A DNA stretch of 64,000 bases from the NCBI RefSeq assembly GCF_046630445.1, contig NC_092341.1, forward strand, positions 27,728,001-27,792,000, given 5' to 3'. The first letter of the stretch is position 1. Every line of letters begins with the position of its first letter. Of the stretch, positions 12,189 through 23,117 are shown in pieces. The stretch is from Rutidosis leptorrhynchoides. Lineage: Eukaryota > Streptophyta > Magnoliopsida > Asterales > Asteraceae. The notes below the pieces were generated by a model. It was not told where the DNA came from. It did no database searches and was given only the letters and a program-made list of their open reading frames with translations. The translations under genes and the position numbers were made by a program.

Positions 12189-12206
12189 AAGCGGCTCTGA
12201 TTATCA
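12189..12206 (-). other. Copia2 primer-binding site
   Basis: On the minus strand, two bases after the 5' LTR, the sequence reads GATAATCAGAGCCGC, an imperfect match to the initiator tRNA-Met primer site (TGGTATCAGAGC) used by most plant Copia elements. Confidence 0.65.
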
Positions 12207-12207
12207 A

Positions 12208-13216
12208 TGATATAAAATCGTGTGTACTTTTAAATTTTATAAACGCAACGGAACGATAAAAATAAACATATATTTTATTTCAATAAAACATTCGGTTAAA
12301 CATTCACACGATTAACGGTTCCCATGAAGATCCAATTACACCAATAATAATTGTCAAATAAATAATTAAATAGTGGAGTTTAGATATACCTTTATCGGGC
12401 GATGCAAGAACGGTAGAATCAATTGTCCACGTATAGGTTGAAACGAGTGTCCAAAGTAGAACACCTCTACAGGTATCCACAGAGCACGTCAAACAAACAC
12501 CGGAGACTGCTAGATCTGAATCACCACTATCAGAAATCCAAACACACATTATGTGACTACATCAAACATAAAACAACAAACAAAACTAAATTTTGTCCAT
12601 TGCCTCATATGTAGTCACGTGATAACACATATGAATTGTTATCACTATTGCACGAAAAACAATATAAACATTGAATCAAATTCAGTTGTTTCTACGCCTG
12701 ACTTTCCAATTGCTTTATTTTAATATCGTAATCGTAATACCGAAAAGCAAAAGGAACTTATGGCCAATTTTTCATTTTGTGTATTCTGTTTCATGCGGCT
12801 CCACAAATAATTGAGATCTAATTTTATTTTTATTTTGTCGGCTGATAACTATAGTCTACCAAAAAAAACTCAATTGTTTCATAAGGAGTATATATGACAA
12901 CTCCAAACAAAAACCTATGGGCCCAAAATCGAATAGACATATTTGTGTTATTGTTTAACTTAAAAACAAAACAAGTCCAGTGTGATTTAACGGCCCGTTG
13001 AGTATTTTTATATATTCAATTAAATCATATTTAATTAAAGTATACGTTCGAACTATAAGTTATATGTCAACAATATATAATAATTGATGATTATAAATAT
13101 GTATATACGGTATATACATAAAACCGGATATCTAAGTGCTCATTGTGTGTGACCTCGTAGGCTTGTATATAAACGATAGTATAGATTTGTGTTATGACGT
13201 GCACACTAAATCAACA
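12208..13216 (-). repeat. Copia2 LTR (5' LTR in element orientation)
   Basis: 1009-bp LTR matching 4696-6222 without the LINE insertion. It ends AAATCAACA and is followed by the TSD ACTGC (13217-13221). Confidence 0.92.
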
Positions 13217-13221
13217 ACTGC

Positions 13222-13286
13222 GACTAGCTATGAACACTAATGCTACACATGCTTGGGAACAGCATGATTTTTGAAGGAGAGAGGAT
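13222..13286 (+). other. Outer Gypsy 3' tail with polypurine tract
   Basis: This short stretch lies between the Copia2 TSD and the outer Gypsy 3' LTR. TGAAGGAGAGAGGAT at 13272-13286 is a plausible polypurine tract directly before the LTR. Confidence 0.6.
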
Positions 13287-13579
13287 TATAATGGATTATT
13301 TAGACGTGCACATGCCGTGCACATGGGTCGTTTAACTAACTTTTCCACCTTGGTATAAATAGAGATGATAGGTTCATTTGTTAGTTAGCTTAAGATTTGT
13401 ATGTGTGCGAACACGATTCTCTCCCTCTTTTCTTGTAAAATCTTGAACTATCATTTGGTTATTATCAATCATCAATATAGTTCATTTCGATTCAATATTC
13501 AAGACTGATTCTTCCTTCGACGTCTTCAAGTTGTTTCGAGAGCTTTTTCGATTCGTATGAATTCAGGAAGTTCATAACA
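13287..13579 (+). repeat. Outer Gypsy 3' LTR, TSD AACAA
   Basis: 293-bp LTR aligned with 34095-34383 over its whole length, with an extra 11-bp duplication (ATGCCGTGCAC) near 13311. Its first bases are mutated (TATAATGG against TGTTATGC) and its end is CATAACA. It contains a TATA box TATAAATAG at 13354-13362. AACAA follows at 13580-13584, the same 5-mer that precedes the 5' LTR at 34090-34094. Confidence 0.82.
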
Positions 13580-13584
13580 AACAA

Positions 13585-14127
13585 TAAGATAAAGTATAAT
13601 GAAGAGTCTTAATGAATGTTTTCAAACTATATTAGTATTATTTTAAGTTTTTATATGAATATGAATTAGTGTTGATTTGTGAAGATTAAGAACGAGTCAG
13701 ACTTTAAGTCTCCGGCGGACGTTGCTAACCCTAATTGAGATGTCAAGAGGGTGGTTAAGTGATAACCGTTACCGGAAAGTTGATTGTTTTCAAGTTTCAG
13801 ACTACTGGCTTTTAATTCTCTAGAACCCATATGACCTCATACAGGTCGAAAATTGAACCAAACATTTCTTTACCACCACCAACAACAGATCGAAAATTGA
13901 ACCAATTGAAGAGAAGAATGGTGCGTCCTTAACTCACCATGAATCCATGACTCATATCGAAACCTAGATAAGCTTGATTTCATGACCACTGCAAAGATAC
14001 TCTTCACCACTCCGTCTAAACAGAAGAAATTCAGGTACGAATTTTATCAAACACTTGGCGTGCAATTGCATATATTAACACTGACTATGTTTAAGTACAT
14101 TTTCCTTTTATTTGTGTGTGCGCTAAA
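13585..14127. other. Intergenic, no gene seen
   Basis: AT-rich sequence after the outer Gypsy with no long frame and no recognised repeat. Confidence 0.6.
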
Positions 14128-14320
14128 GTCGTTCGTATATGTATGTACAATTATAAAGCAATTTAGCACGGTTTGGAGTTTGATCACCATTACGATAATG
14201 TAATGTCATTAGATTATACTCAGTTTACTTTTACATTGTACTGATTAGGACTTATAGCTTGTTTTCAATCAATGTACTCTTGATAAACTTAAATAGCAAA
14301 CAACATGAGTAGTATCTATA
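14128..14320 (-). repeat. Fragment of an F-box-unit upstream flank (unit Z)
   Basis: It aligns with 18110-18300 and 33610-33800, the distal upstream flank of F-box units A and C (shared landmarks: AAAGTCGTTC, GGAGT(T/A)TGATCACC, CGATAATGTAATGT, TAGGACTT(A/G)TAGCTTG). It lies left of unit A, so it should be the end of a further unit whose gene is not in the window. Confidence 0.7.
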
Positions 14321-14920
14321 TATCATATGTACATTGATCCAGTTTAGATTAGTGTAAGCAGCTCCCTAAGTACGTAAAACGGTTAATGTAATCACATCAG
14401 ACTACAAAAACCTGTTGTTTCATGCATTACTAGTCACAGGTAAAATGAAACGCCAATTTTTGGGTCCATTTTAACTTACAAACACACAGCTGGCCAAGCC
14501 TTTTCATTTACAACAATTTTTTCGAATTAAATAGTAAATCAAATAATCAAAGATCTAATCTAATTGGGTCCAAAATTGCACATCTAACGTGACTAAGAAT
14601 GGTATGTTCAAGGACACACCTTCCCCTACATTTGGGTTTGCATCTATTTATTATCGGCATTCATGTACTTGTAACAACATATGTACAAGATAACTTTATA
14701 TAAATATCTCAAAATACTACTATATCAAAAGAATCATTCAGTCATAAAATTTCAGTAACTAATAAAACAAAATAAAATAAAACTTGATATCATCAAGTAT
14801 GTAGGTAACAGGAAATGTAAATCAACGTACCCCCATTAGTTAAAAGGAAATCAAACAAAAACTAAATCAAATAAAATAATTGAACGAAAGATGAACTGAG
14901 CGCGCATGTTTCTAGCGAGA
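14321..14920. other. Downstream flank of F-box A
   Basis: Non-coding sequence. From about 14417 it aligns with 29105-29616 downstream of F-box C, marking the start of the duplicated F-box unit. Confidence 0.65.
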
Positions 14921-16476
14921 TCACCAGTTTAGTTTCAACTCGAGGTACCTGTCAAAAGTACTTGGACTAGAGTCGGTTAGATATTCCCACCTATTGTTAC
15001 GTGGATTTTTGAACTTGATATGTTTCAGATCCAACGTTTCTCTTTTCATCAATTCACTTCTTAAGCTACTGTAACTTTTACATACATTAGTTGTTATGTA
15101 ATTGGGATGGCAAATTGTAAACAGTGCATCAAAATATGAAGGGTGCACCCGGCCTTTAACTGAAAAGGTATCAAACGATAGTTTGTGCACGTTTGTAGCC
15201 GGTAATGGGAACTGTATTTTGAGATCATCAATATCCATGTCCAGTAAATCTTGATCATCAGAAGTACGGATTTTTATTCCAATGTCAAACTCGCTTGATA
15301 AATTGAGTAATTCCCTCATCTTATAAAGACAATGACTATCCGTGGGCTTCCCTAATTCGAGACGATCAAGCTCAATTTTTCCCGGAGTAGTATGATTTTG
15401 AAACGATATATTAGGAATTGTAATTTAGGAGCAGAAACTTGTAAGCCGTCGATCTGACTGTTCTTAAGCAACCTTAGGGTCAGTGTTTTCAACGACGCAC
15501 TAGCAATATCCAACTTTTCCGGACTCCAGTTACAAAATGTAAGCTCCAAACTCTCGAGAAAAGGTAATTTCGATTTGATGTTATCAAAAAATGCAGCATC
15601 TATCATGACATCATATAAACTTAACTCGATCACTCTACTTAATGAATCAATATTGAATGTCCTTGGAATGCTTAAAGACAAGTACTTAAAGTTTTGAAGG
15701 TTAGGGACATCATCAACTTCCAAGATTTTATATTTTTCTGATGATGCTACTAATTTAAACTCTTGAAGACAATGCAGATTTTTTGCCTTGATCTCCGTAA
15801 AGCCTGTACAGTGTAAAAGGTATACCTTCTCAAGTAATGTACAAGTACAAAATAAGTTATTAAGTACCTCATCACTTATCTTCACTTCGTACAACTTGAG
15901 TACTCTCAGTGACACACAGTTGATCACAGGATTCCGAGTCACCCAAACACTACCCTCACGCTTCGAGTATGTACTCTCAATTTCAAGTCTGTGTAGATTT
16001 TTTCCGGAAAATATCTCATATGTAAGTATATACTTGCGTCTTATAGAGTTATGAATTGAGAGAGAAAGCTCTTTGAGACATCTTTGGGTAGCTACGGTTC
16101 GAATACACTTATTCACAAGAAAAGTTGACTCTTTATCTTCGATTGTTATTCCAAGATCAATACTTTTAATTGGCACGTTGTCTTCGTTATACCTTGAGAG
16201 AGTTTGACCAATCAAGTGCATAGTTTCTTGATCTTCAGAATCATCAAACCTAAGGGTAGGGATGGTATACCAAGCTTGTTTCCATGACTTCGACAACACG
16301 CAAGTTCGAGCCGCTTCTTTTAAGGCCAAAAAAGATTGAATGTGGTGAACCAAATCGACAACATCTTCTAAACATGGCCCGCTTCTCTTCACCTCCTCCA
16401 TCTCCAAAGATTGTATGCCGTGAATCAAATCTGAAACATCTTCTAATCGGGGTTCGCTTCTCTGCATCTCATCCAT
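14921..16476 (-). pseudogene. F-box/LRR-like gene A, broken by a 25-bp deletion
   Basis: Close paralogue of the intact gene at 29617-31206. The start is placed at 16476 (MDEM...), the homologous start; the open frame extends upstream to 16587 only through an Asp-rich artefact of a (CAT)n repeat. The frame is normal from 16476 to about 15426, with the N-terminal repeated motif, the F-box-like KEAARTCVLSKSWKQAW block and LRR-like sequence. The 25 bases present at 30126-30150 are missing here, so the frame shifts and stops at 15352. The rest (15319-14921, 132 aa) is still readable in another frame and ends in the same LELKLNW motif. Loss looks recent because nothing else is broken. Such proteins are usually SCF ubiquitin-ligase substrate adaptors; a truncated product without the C-terminal domain cannot be excluded. 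Confidence 0.88.
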
Positions 16477-16628
16477 CTCCGAGTACCTAATTATAGTAAT
16501 ACTATGTGGTACATCATCATCATCATCATCAATATATAATAATTGTACTCGTAGTATATGTAGTAACAGTACAGAAATAAAGAACATATGAATTTAATAT
16601 TTACTAATAAAAGTTAAAGTATAAATAA

Positions 16629-16740
16629 ATGAACATTGAGTAGCTCATCAACTGGTAGTGGTCTGAGGTCAGGAGTTCGATTCCGCTAGGCTGCAACATT
16701 GCACTCAAGGTTATTCCTGACCTGAAGTATCCACCGTGAT
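16629..16740 (+). mobile_element. tRNA-derived SINE-like insertion
   Basis: The sequence has a Pol III A-box-like TAGCTCATCAACTGG (16641-16655) and a B-box-like AGTTCGATTCC (16674-16684), about 20 bases apart, followed by non-tRNA sequence. It is missing from the homologous position in unit C (about 31390-31400), where the flanks ATAAATAAA and TGATTTTAGT nearly join. It cannot fold as a complete tRNA gene. The boundaries and TSD are uncertain. Confidence 0.5.
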
Positions 16741-17483
16741 TTTAGTGTTTCATCAATAAAGATAACTACTGATTATTCAACATAATAACTTTAGTTTAAT
16801 AAAACTGTGGCTTTACTATTAAAATTGTTTAAATGATCACAAGTGAACAATAATGGGAATCAACTTCTTAAGATTACAGAAGAGTAAAGAAAACAACTAA
16901 TGACTTGACCAAACCCATCCGACCCATTGACCGAAATTATAAAAATAAGACCCACTTGACCAAGGACACGTTTGGGACCAAACCTATTTATCCCGCACCC
17001 AACCCACCCGTTTTGCCAGGCCTACAAACAACTATCATAGCTACAGAATTCATAAATAATTACAATTATATATAGTCCTTTGTTATACGTCCATCACGTT
17101 AAAGTTTTACCTTAAAATCGATCACTCAAAAACCACAGATATATGGCCCAGACTAGAGGCTTTTGGCTTTAACCACGACTGTTCAATCAATTATCCAAAA
17201 AAATAAAATACGAATTTAGTTCGGACTTAAGTTTTTAGTAAGAATTACCATTCTTTTTTTTTACGGCAAAAATTATAATAACAAACTGACCCTAGAAAGA
17301 TTCTAGAGAGGCTGCACCAAACTTAAAATACATTAATTTAAAAAAAAAAACGAACTTAACAAGCGTGATCAATTATAAGGATATAAATTTGATATCAGAT
17401 TTTTATGATCTGTTTTACCCCCACAAGACTCTAATAGGTACTATATAATGCTTAATTTTTCTCATATAACTATCATAATTTAT

Positions 17484-17551
<68 letters not shown>

Positions 17552-18530
17552 ATCTATAAAGTGATACATAACAAAGTATAAATTAAGAACGGCAAGAAAT
17601 TGTTACCCAGAATCCTTGACGAAGTATTAGAGAAGAAGCAGAATTACACACAAGTACGAGACAAGGACGTATATATAAGAAGGGATGTTGACGAAGTTTT
17701 AAAGAAGAAGCAGAATTAACACAAGTATGAGACAAAGACGTATATATAAGAAGGGACGTAGGGTTTTGTAATTGCATGTTGGGCTTATTAGATTTTAAGG
17801 GGTATTTTTAACATATATTAGCCCAAAAACTAAATCAGAATTAGTTGGTAATAAATATTGTTGGTAATAAAAATAATAAAGAGATTGTACATATGTGGAT
17901 CACCGAATATTATTTTGTTTCTAGTCAGTAATTGAAGAAATTCAGCAAGGTTTTTTAGCCTTACAAATAAATTACAAATAATTTAATTTAATTCCATATT
18001 TACAACTCAACCATGTCATGAATAATATTACAAATACTAAAATTGTATAAGGAAAATATATACTAAAAAAGAATACTTATACTATGTAATTAATTTAACA
18101 CAGTTTATAAAGTCGTTCCTATGTGTGTATAATTGATCAGCAAGTTACGTACTACCGTTTGGAGTATGATCACCCTTGCGATAATGTAATGTTATTAGAT
18201 TATATTCAGTTTACTTGTGTGTAGTGTACAGAATAGGACTTGTAGCTTGTTTTCATTATAAATGTACTTCATAAACTTATACAGCAAGCAAAATGTGTAA
18301 TGTCATTTGAATATTTCTTTTGTGGGTCAAACTTGATTGATGTAAATAGACCATAATCATGTGTAATATTTAGGGAATTATAATTGTGAATTGTTGGTGT
18401 AATGTATGGTAGTAATAAATAAGGAAGCAAGGGAAAGTTTTCTTTAATTATACTATATGCACATTTCAATCCTTTTCCAATGAGAGAGAGTGTGAGAGAG
18501 AGTGTGAGGAGAGAGAAATAAGCACACAAG
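16741..18530. other. Upstream flank of F-box A, non-coding
   Basis: This aligns in blocks with 31400-33882 upstream of F-box C (landmarks: AACCCACCCGTTTTGCCAGG, GACGTATA(T/C)ATAAGAAGG, GGGCTTATTAGATTTT). Unit A lacks the foldback element (32528-32909) and the Helitron (33187-33550) found in unit C, providing approximate empty sites. It contains a (TATC)n microsatellite. A GA-rich stretch lies at 18480-18520, just before the LINE. Confidence 0.7.
17476..17552. repeat. (ATCT)n microsatellite
   Basis: About 17 tandem TATC tetramers. The same site in unit C (about 32060) is nearly unexpanded, so it grew after the units diverged. Confidence 0.9.
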
Positions 18531-18539
18531 GTTTATCAA

Positions 18540-19474
18540 TGGAGGCGGATCGTGGCCGAGATACTACAATGGAAGATTTCAAGACGATTTTCCGAGATTA
18601 ACCAAAAACCAGTGGATATCCTTCATGTTTTTCAACTATCCGGAGAATTGGTCGATGGAGAATCTTTGGAGGACGTTCAAACATTATGGCAATCTAAAAG
18701 ACATATACATGGTAAGGAAAAGGTTGCGTAATGGTCAGCGTTTTGCTTTCGCACGGTTTGGGGATGTTGATAGTGTAAGAAGATTACTCAATCGGTTAGA
18801 AACCATCAAGTTCGATGGTAATCCAATCAGGGTGTTTTTAGCGAATGGGGGCAAGCAAGCGAGCCTGGGAACTGAACATAACAGGAAGTTTTCCTCGATT
18901 ATGGGAAACAATGCGTTCAGAGATAGCAGGATCTTCAAAGAGGTGATTCAAAACCCCAAGGAGGATTTGAGGAACACAATCAACAAAAACAAAGAAGATC
19001 TAAGGCACTGTTTGAATCGTTTGGATAAAGGCAAGCATAGTGAAGCGGATGGTAAAAATGTGGAAGGTAAATGGGTGGAAGATGAAGTTTTAGACGAGAG
19101 AATCGTATTGATCCAAAAGCAGGACTGCAATCTGGACTTGATTGATAGGTGCATCGTAGCAGATCTTAAAAGAGTCGATCTGCTCAATCAACTCGAATCA
19201 CTATGCTTAGCTGAAGGCATGGTGGATTTTCAAATCAAATACCTAGGAGGTTTCGAAGTGATGATTGTCCTTAAGTCAAAAGAAGCTGCTGAGGTTATTC
19301 TGAATAATGAAAATCACTCAATTTTCAAATGGTGTAACAGCATCAAACGTTTGGGCTTAAACTACTGGCCTTCAAATGGTAGGCTGGTTTGGGTGGAAAT
19401 CAATGGGGTTCCTGTCACTTGCTGGAACGAGGAAGTTTTTAGCTCCATTGCAGCCAAATGGGGACGTGTGGTAT
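18540..19474 (+). pseudogene. LINE ORF1 5' fragment (RRM + DUF4283-like)
   Basis: The open frame from 18625 encodes an RNA-recognition-motif domain in its first 75 residues (ENWSMENLWRTFKHYGNL, then RFAFARFGDVDSVRRLL) and a second domain around residues 165-285 (GGFEVMIVLKSKEAAEVIL, RLVWVEINGVPVTCWNEEVF) like the DUF4283 region of plant L1-type ORF1 proteins. ORF1 binds element RNA. The natural start is probably the ATG at 18540 (MEADRGRD), separated from the main frame by a frameshift near 18560. The LINE is cut at 19474 by an Athila-like LTR, and its remainder (endonuclease, reverse transcriptase) is not in the window. The open frame continues to 19587 into LTR sequence, a chimera. Confidence 0.78.
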
Positions 19475-20010
19475 TGATAATGCTAAAAACAAACATATAT
19501 TTCATAGCATTATCCCTCAAGAAAGACAAGCTTTTAGTTGCAATTATTCTATTTACAAGTGATATTCGTTTAAATAATAAAAGGTGAAGACAAAAGACAG
19601 ATTCAACGAATTGAAGACGCAAACGACCAAAAAGCTCAAAAGTACAAAATACAATCAAAGAGGTTCCAATTATTGATGAGAAACGTCTCAAAATTACAAG
19701 AGTACAAGATTCGAAACACAAAATACAAGATATTAAATTGTACGCAAGGACATTCGAAAATCCGGAACCGGGACCAGAGTCAACTCTCAACGCTCGACGC
19801 AACGAATCGGAAATTATAAATTAACTATGTATATAAATATAATATAATATATAATTAATTATATAAATTATATATAAATTATATTTATATATTAAAACCG
19901 TCGGCAGACTAAGATCCAAACTTGTGTGAGCTGGATTCCATTGCTCCACACTCGCGGAGCTTATGAAGGCAAAAACCTCCGCACTCGCGGAGGTCAAACA
20001 GTAACACGTG

Positions 20011-20025
20011 GGCCTATAAAAGGCC
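20011..20025 (+). promoter_or_regulatory. LTR TATA box embedded in a short palindrome
   Basis: GGCCTATAAAAGGCC: TATAAAA flanked by complementary GGCC(T) and (A)GGCC arms. Its position about 540 bp into the LTR and upstream of a plausible transcribed region fits the LTR promoter. Confidence 0.6.
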
Positions 20026-20076
20026 GAGCATTCGACCGAATTTTACACATCTTTTTCTCTTCACTCATATGTAAAC

Positions 20077-20078
<2 letters not shown>

Positions 20079-20152
<74 letters not shown>
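20079..20152. repeat. (TA)n microsatellite
   Basis: About 36 TA dinucleotides within the Athila-like LTR. It creates a spurious Tyr/Ile-repeat ORF. Confidence 0.95.
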
Positions 20153-20158
<6 letters not shown>

Positions 20159-21268
20159 TTTAATTTTAATTTTAAATCCTAATAATAAGGGTATGTTAGC
20201 GAATGTTGTAAGGGTGTAAGTCGAAATTCTGTCCGTGTAACGCTACGCTATTTTTAATCATTGTAAGTTATGTTCAACCTTTTTAATTTAATGTCTCATA
20301 GCTAAGTTATTATTATGCTTATTTAAAACGAAGTAATCATGATGTTGGGCTAATTACTAAAATTGGGTAATTGGGCTTTGTACCATAATTGGGGTTTGGA
20401 CAAAAGAACGACACTTGTGAAAATTAGACTATGGGCTATTAATGGGCTTTATATTTGTTTAACTAAATGATAGTTTGTTAATTTTAATATAAAGATTTAC
20501 AATTGGACATCCCTATAAATAACCATATACACTAGATCGGACACGATGGGCGGGATATTTATATGTACGAATAATCGTTCATTTAACCGGACACGGGAAT
20601 GGATTAATAGTCTATGGAATTATTAAAACAGGGGTGAAATTATGTACAAGGACACTTGGCGTAATTGTTAACAAAGTATTAAAACCTTGGGTTACACGCA
20701 GTCGATATCCTGGTGTAATTATTAAACAAAGTATTAAAACCTTGTTACAGTTTAAGTCCCCAATTAGTTGGAATATTTGACTTCGGGTATAAGGATAATT
20801 TGACGAGGATACTCGCACTTTATATTTATGACTGATGGACTGTTATGGACAAAAACCAGATGGACTTATTGAATAATCGAGGACAAAGGACAATTAACCC
20901 ATGGGAATAAACTAAAATCAACACGTCAAACATCATGATTATGGAAGTTTAAATAAGCATAATTCCTTTATTTTCATATTTAATTGCACTTCTAATTATT
21001 GCACTTTTATTTATTGTTATTGTATTTAATTGCACTTTTATTTATTGTACTTGTATTTAATTGTACTTTTAATTTTCGTACTCTTTAATTGTCGTAATTT
21101 TATTTTATCGCACTTTTATTTATCGCAATTTCATTATCGTTGTTTATTTTACGCTTTAAATTAAGTCTTTTATTTATTTAATATTTTGCATTAGGTTTTA
21201 ACTGCGACTAAAGTTTTAAAATCGACAAACCGGTCATTAAACGGTAAAAACCCCTTATAATAATATTA

Positions 21269-21269
<1 letters not shown>

Positions 21270-21353
<84 letters not shown>
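21270..21353. repeat. (TA)n microsatellite
   Basis: Second long TA tract within the same LTR. Confidence 0.95.
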
Positions 21354-21357
<4 letters not shown>

Positions 21358-21598
21358 ATTTTTATAAATTAAAACTAATATAGCGTTAAGCTTTGTTTAA
21401 AAGATTCCCTGTGGAACGAACCGGACTTACTAAAAACTACACTACTGTACGATTATGTACACTGCCTATAAGTGTTGTAGCAAGGTTTAGTTATATCCGT
21501 TCTATAAATAAATAAATATCTTGTGTAAAATTGTATCATATTTAATAGTATTTCGTTGTAAAAATAAAGCTATTTCATATACACCTCTACGCACATCA

Positions 21599-22380
21599 AG
21601 TATTTTTGGCGCCGCTGCCGGGGAACAATTCAGCTTAAAAGCCGGAAGCGCAACGCTATATAAAAAAAAGATTTTTTAGTTTACTTTTATAAAAAAAATA
21701 CGCTTTTGTAAAAATACGTTTTAAATATTCGAAAATATAAAAAGAAAAATATAAATATAAATATTTTTAAGAGTTTGTTAAATATATAAGTTTTATAAAG
21801 TTTCTTTAATTTTATTTTAGTTTGTAAAAAAAATATAAGTTTTATTTATATATATATAAATATATAAAACAGAAAACTGAAATATAAAAATAAAAAATAA
21901 TAATAACTGAACCTGAGTAAAAAACGAACCCTTTTTCAGCTAAAATCGAACCCTCCGCGACTCGTGGTGGTTTTGAACCGGGGCCAACCGCACTCGCGGA
22001 GGTCCACTGACAGGCTAGGGTTTGACTCTGCAAACTGTAATAATTACGGAGTATTATTAATTATTACTATTAAACCTAATTAGGTTATTAATTAATTATC
22101 ATTTAGTTTAGTTTTAATTATTTAATTTGTATTTTTAAGTTTTAATTAATTTTATTAATATATAAAATTAATACTTTTATAAAATAAATAATATAAAAAT
22201 AATATTTTTTATAAAAATTTTATTTTTTACAACTTTTAGTATTTTTTTATATTTTTTTTAATTGTTTTAGCATAATTTTTGTGTTTTTTGCTTATATTTA
22301 GTTTTAAGATATAGTTTTTGCCTTAGTTATTTTTATTTAGCATAATTTTATTTTTTTTGCCTTGAAACATTTTTTTTTTC
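21599..22380 (+). mobile_element. Athila-like element primer site and truncated leader
   Basis: The primer site TGGCGCCGCTGCCGGGGA at 21607-21624 differs by one base from the complement of the plant tRNA-Asp 3' end as I recall it; this tRNA is used by Athila-type Gypsy elements. What follows is AT-rich leader with another GC-rich inverted repeat (about 21954-22000). There is no gag or pol before host sequence resumes near 22505, so the element is a 5' fragment. The end point is approximate. Confidence 0.7.
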
Positions 22381-22504
22381 TCGTTTTGTATAAATGTCTC
22401 CATACTCTAACAATATATTATTCTTGTTGTTATTATTATGACGATTATAATTATGATTATGATCATGATTATGATATAATAATAGTATATAGTAATACAA
22501 ATAA

Positions 22505-22745
22505 AAAAATATATGCAGAAAAACATATGCATCCATTACCCAACCCACCCATTTAACCACGACTGATCAATCAATCAATTATTCATTCAGTATAAGAAAA
22601 AAGTCCAAATTGATTTCCAACTTAAGTTTTACTTAAGAATTACCTTGAAAAAGATTAAATCAAGAAACGAACTTAACTAGCGTGATCAATGTATAAGGAT
22701 ATAAGTTTGATATCAGATTTGATTTATAAATCTATCAAAACGATC
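22505..22745 (-). repeat. Fragment of an F-box-unit upstream flank (unit B)
   Basis: It matches about 17155-17410 (unit A) and 31820-32010 (unit C): ACCACGACTGATCAATCAAT, AGTTTTACTTAAGAATTACC, CGAACTTAACTAGCGTGATCAAT and GATATCAGATTTG-type blocks in the same order. No gene copy accompanies it. Confidence 0.75.
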
Positions 22746-23112
22746 CCGCGTGTACATTTGTGACATAACTTTTAATCATTTTCTGTTGTCACCAGCATGT
22801 TCTTTATTACTCCGTATCTTTCTTTCTATAACTCATGTCAATATTTATGAGTTGTTTTTTGAGTTAGTTATTGGACCTGTGATCCAACAGTGGCAATCTC
22901 AACCCATTCATTAGAATAATTATTAATGCTTATTGACAGTGAATCAAATGGATATAATACTAAATTTACCGGCCAATGCATTTTATAACCGGTGGTCCCG
23001 GGAGTGGAGTTGAATTCATGTTTTGTTCCCTTCTACTTATCCAATGCTATTATTATCAATATAAACCCAGTTACCCAAACTCACTCTTCATCAAAAGTGA
23101 AGACAAATGCAA
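22746..23112. other. Intergenic, no gene seen
   Basis: Non-coding sequence up to the Copia3 TSD. An imperfect inverted repeat with ACCGG arms occurs near 22968-22996. Nothing else was recognised. Confidence 0.55.
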
Positions 23113-23117
23113 TCAAA

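Larger units (their letters stand above)
4696..13216 (-). mobile_element. Copia2: complete LTR retrotransposon, degenerate, TSD ACTGC
   Basis: Ty1/Copia element on the minus strand bounded by ACTGC at 4691-4695 and 13217-13221. LTRs are 4696-6222 and 12208-13216; the left one is longer because it carries a LINE fragment. The minus-strand order is LTR, primer site, long non-coding leader, integrase, reverse transcriptase, RNase H, polypurine tract, LTR, which is the Copia order. No long frame survives. A second copy starts at 57501 and runs off the window. Removing the element joins the outer Gypsy tail (3620-4690) to its 3' end (13222-13579). Confidence 0.92.
19475..21598 (+). repeat. Athila-like Gypsy 5' LTR
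   Basis: 2124-bp LTR from TGATAATGC to GCACATCA, immediately followed by a tRNA-Asp-type primer site. It contains a TATA box (20015-20022), GC-rich inverted repeats (19943-19993) and two (TA)n tracts. No partner 3' LTR is seen in the window, so the TSD cannot be tested. It is inserted into LINE ORF1. Confidence 0.8.

Noticed and set aside
16477-16587. N-terminal extension of F-box A with an Asp run
   Set aside because: Caused by an expanded CAT repeat upstream; the homologous intact gene starts at the later Met.
16636-16690. Possible tRNA gene
   Set aside because: A- and B-box-like motifs are present but the sequence does not complete a cloverleaf and lacks acceptor pairing; SINE-like remnant preferred.
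19926-20219. 97-aa ORF with Tyr-Ile repeats
   Set aside because: Product of a (TA)n microsatellite within the LTR.
22348-22560. Overlapping Tyr/His-rich ORFs on both strands
   Set aside because: Low-complexity TTA/GAT-rich sequence without codon structure.
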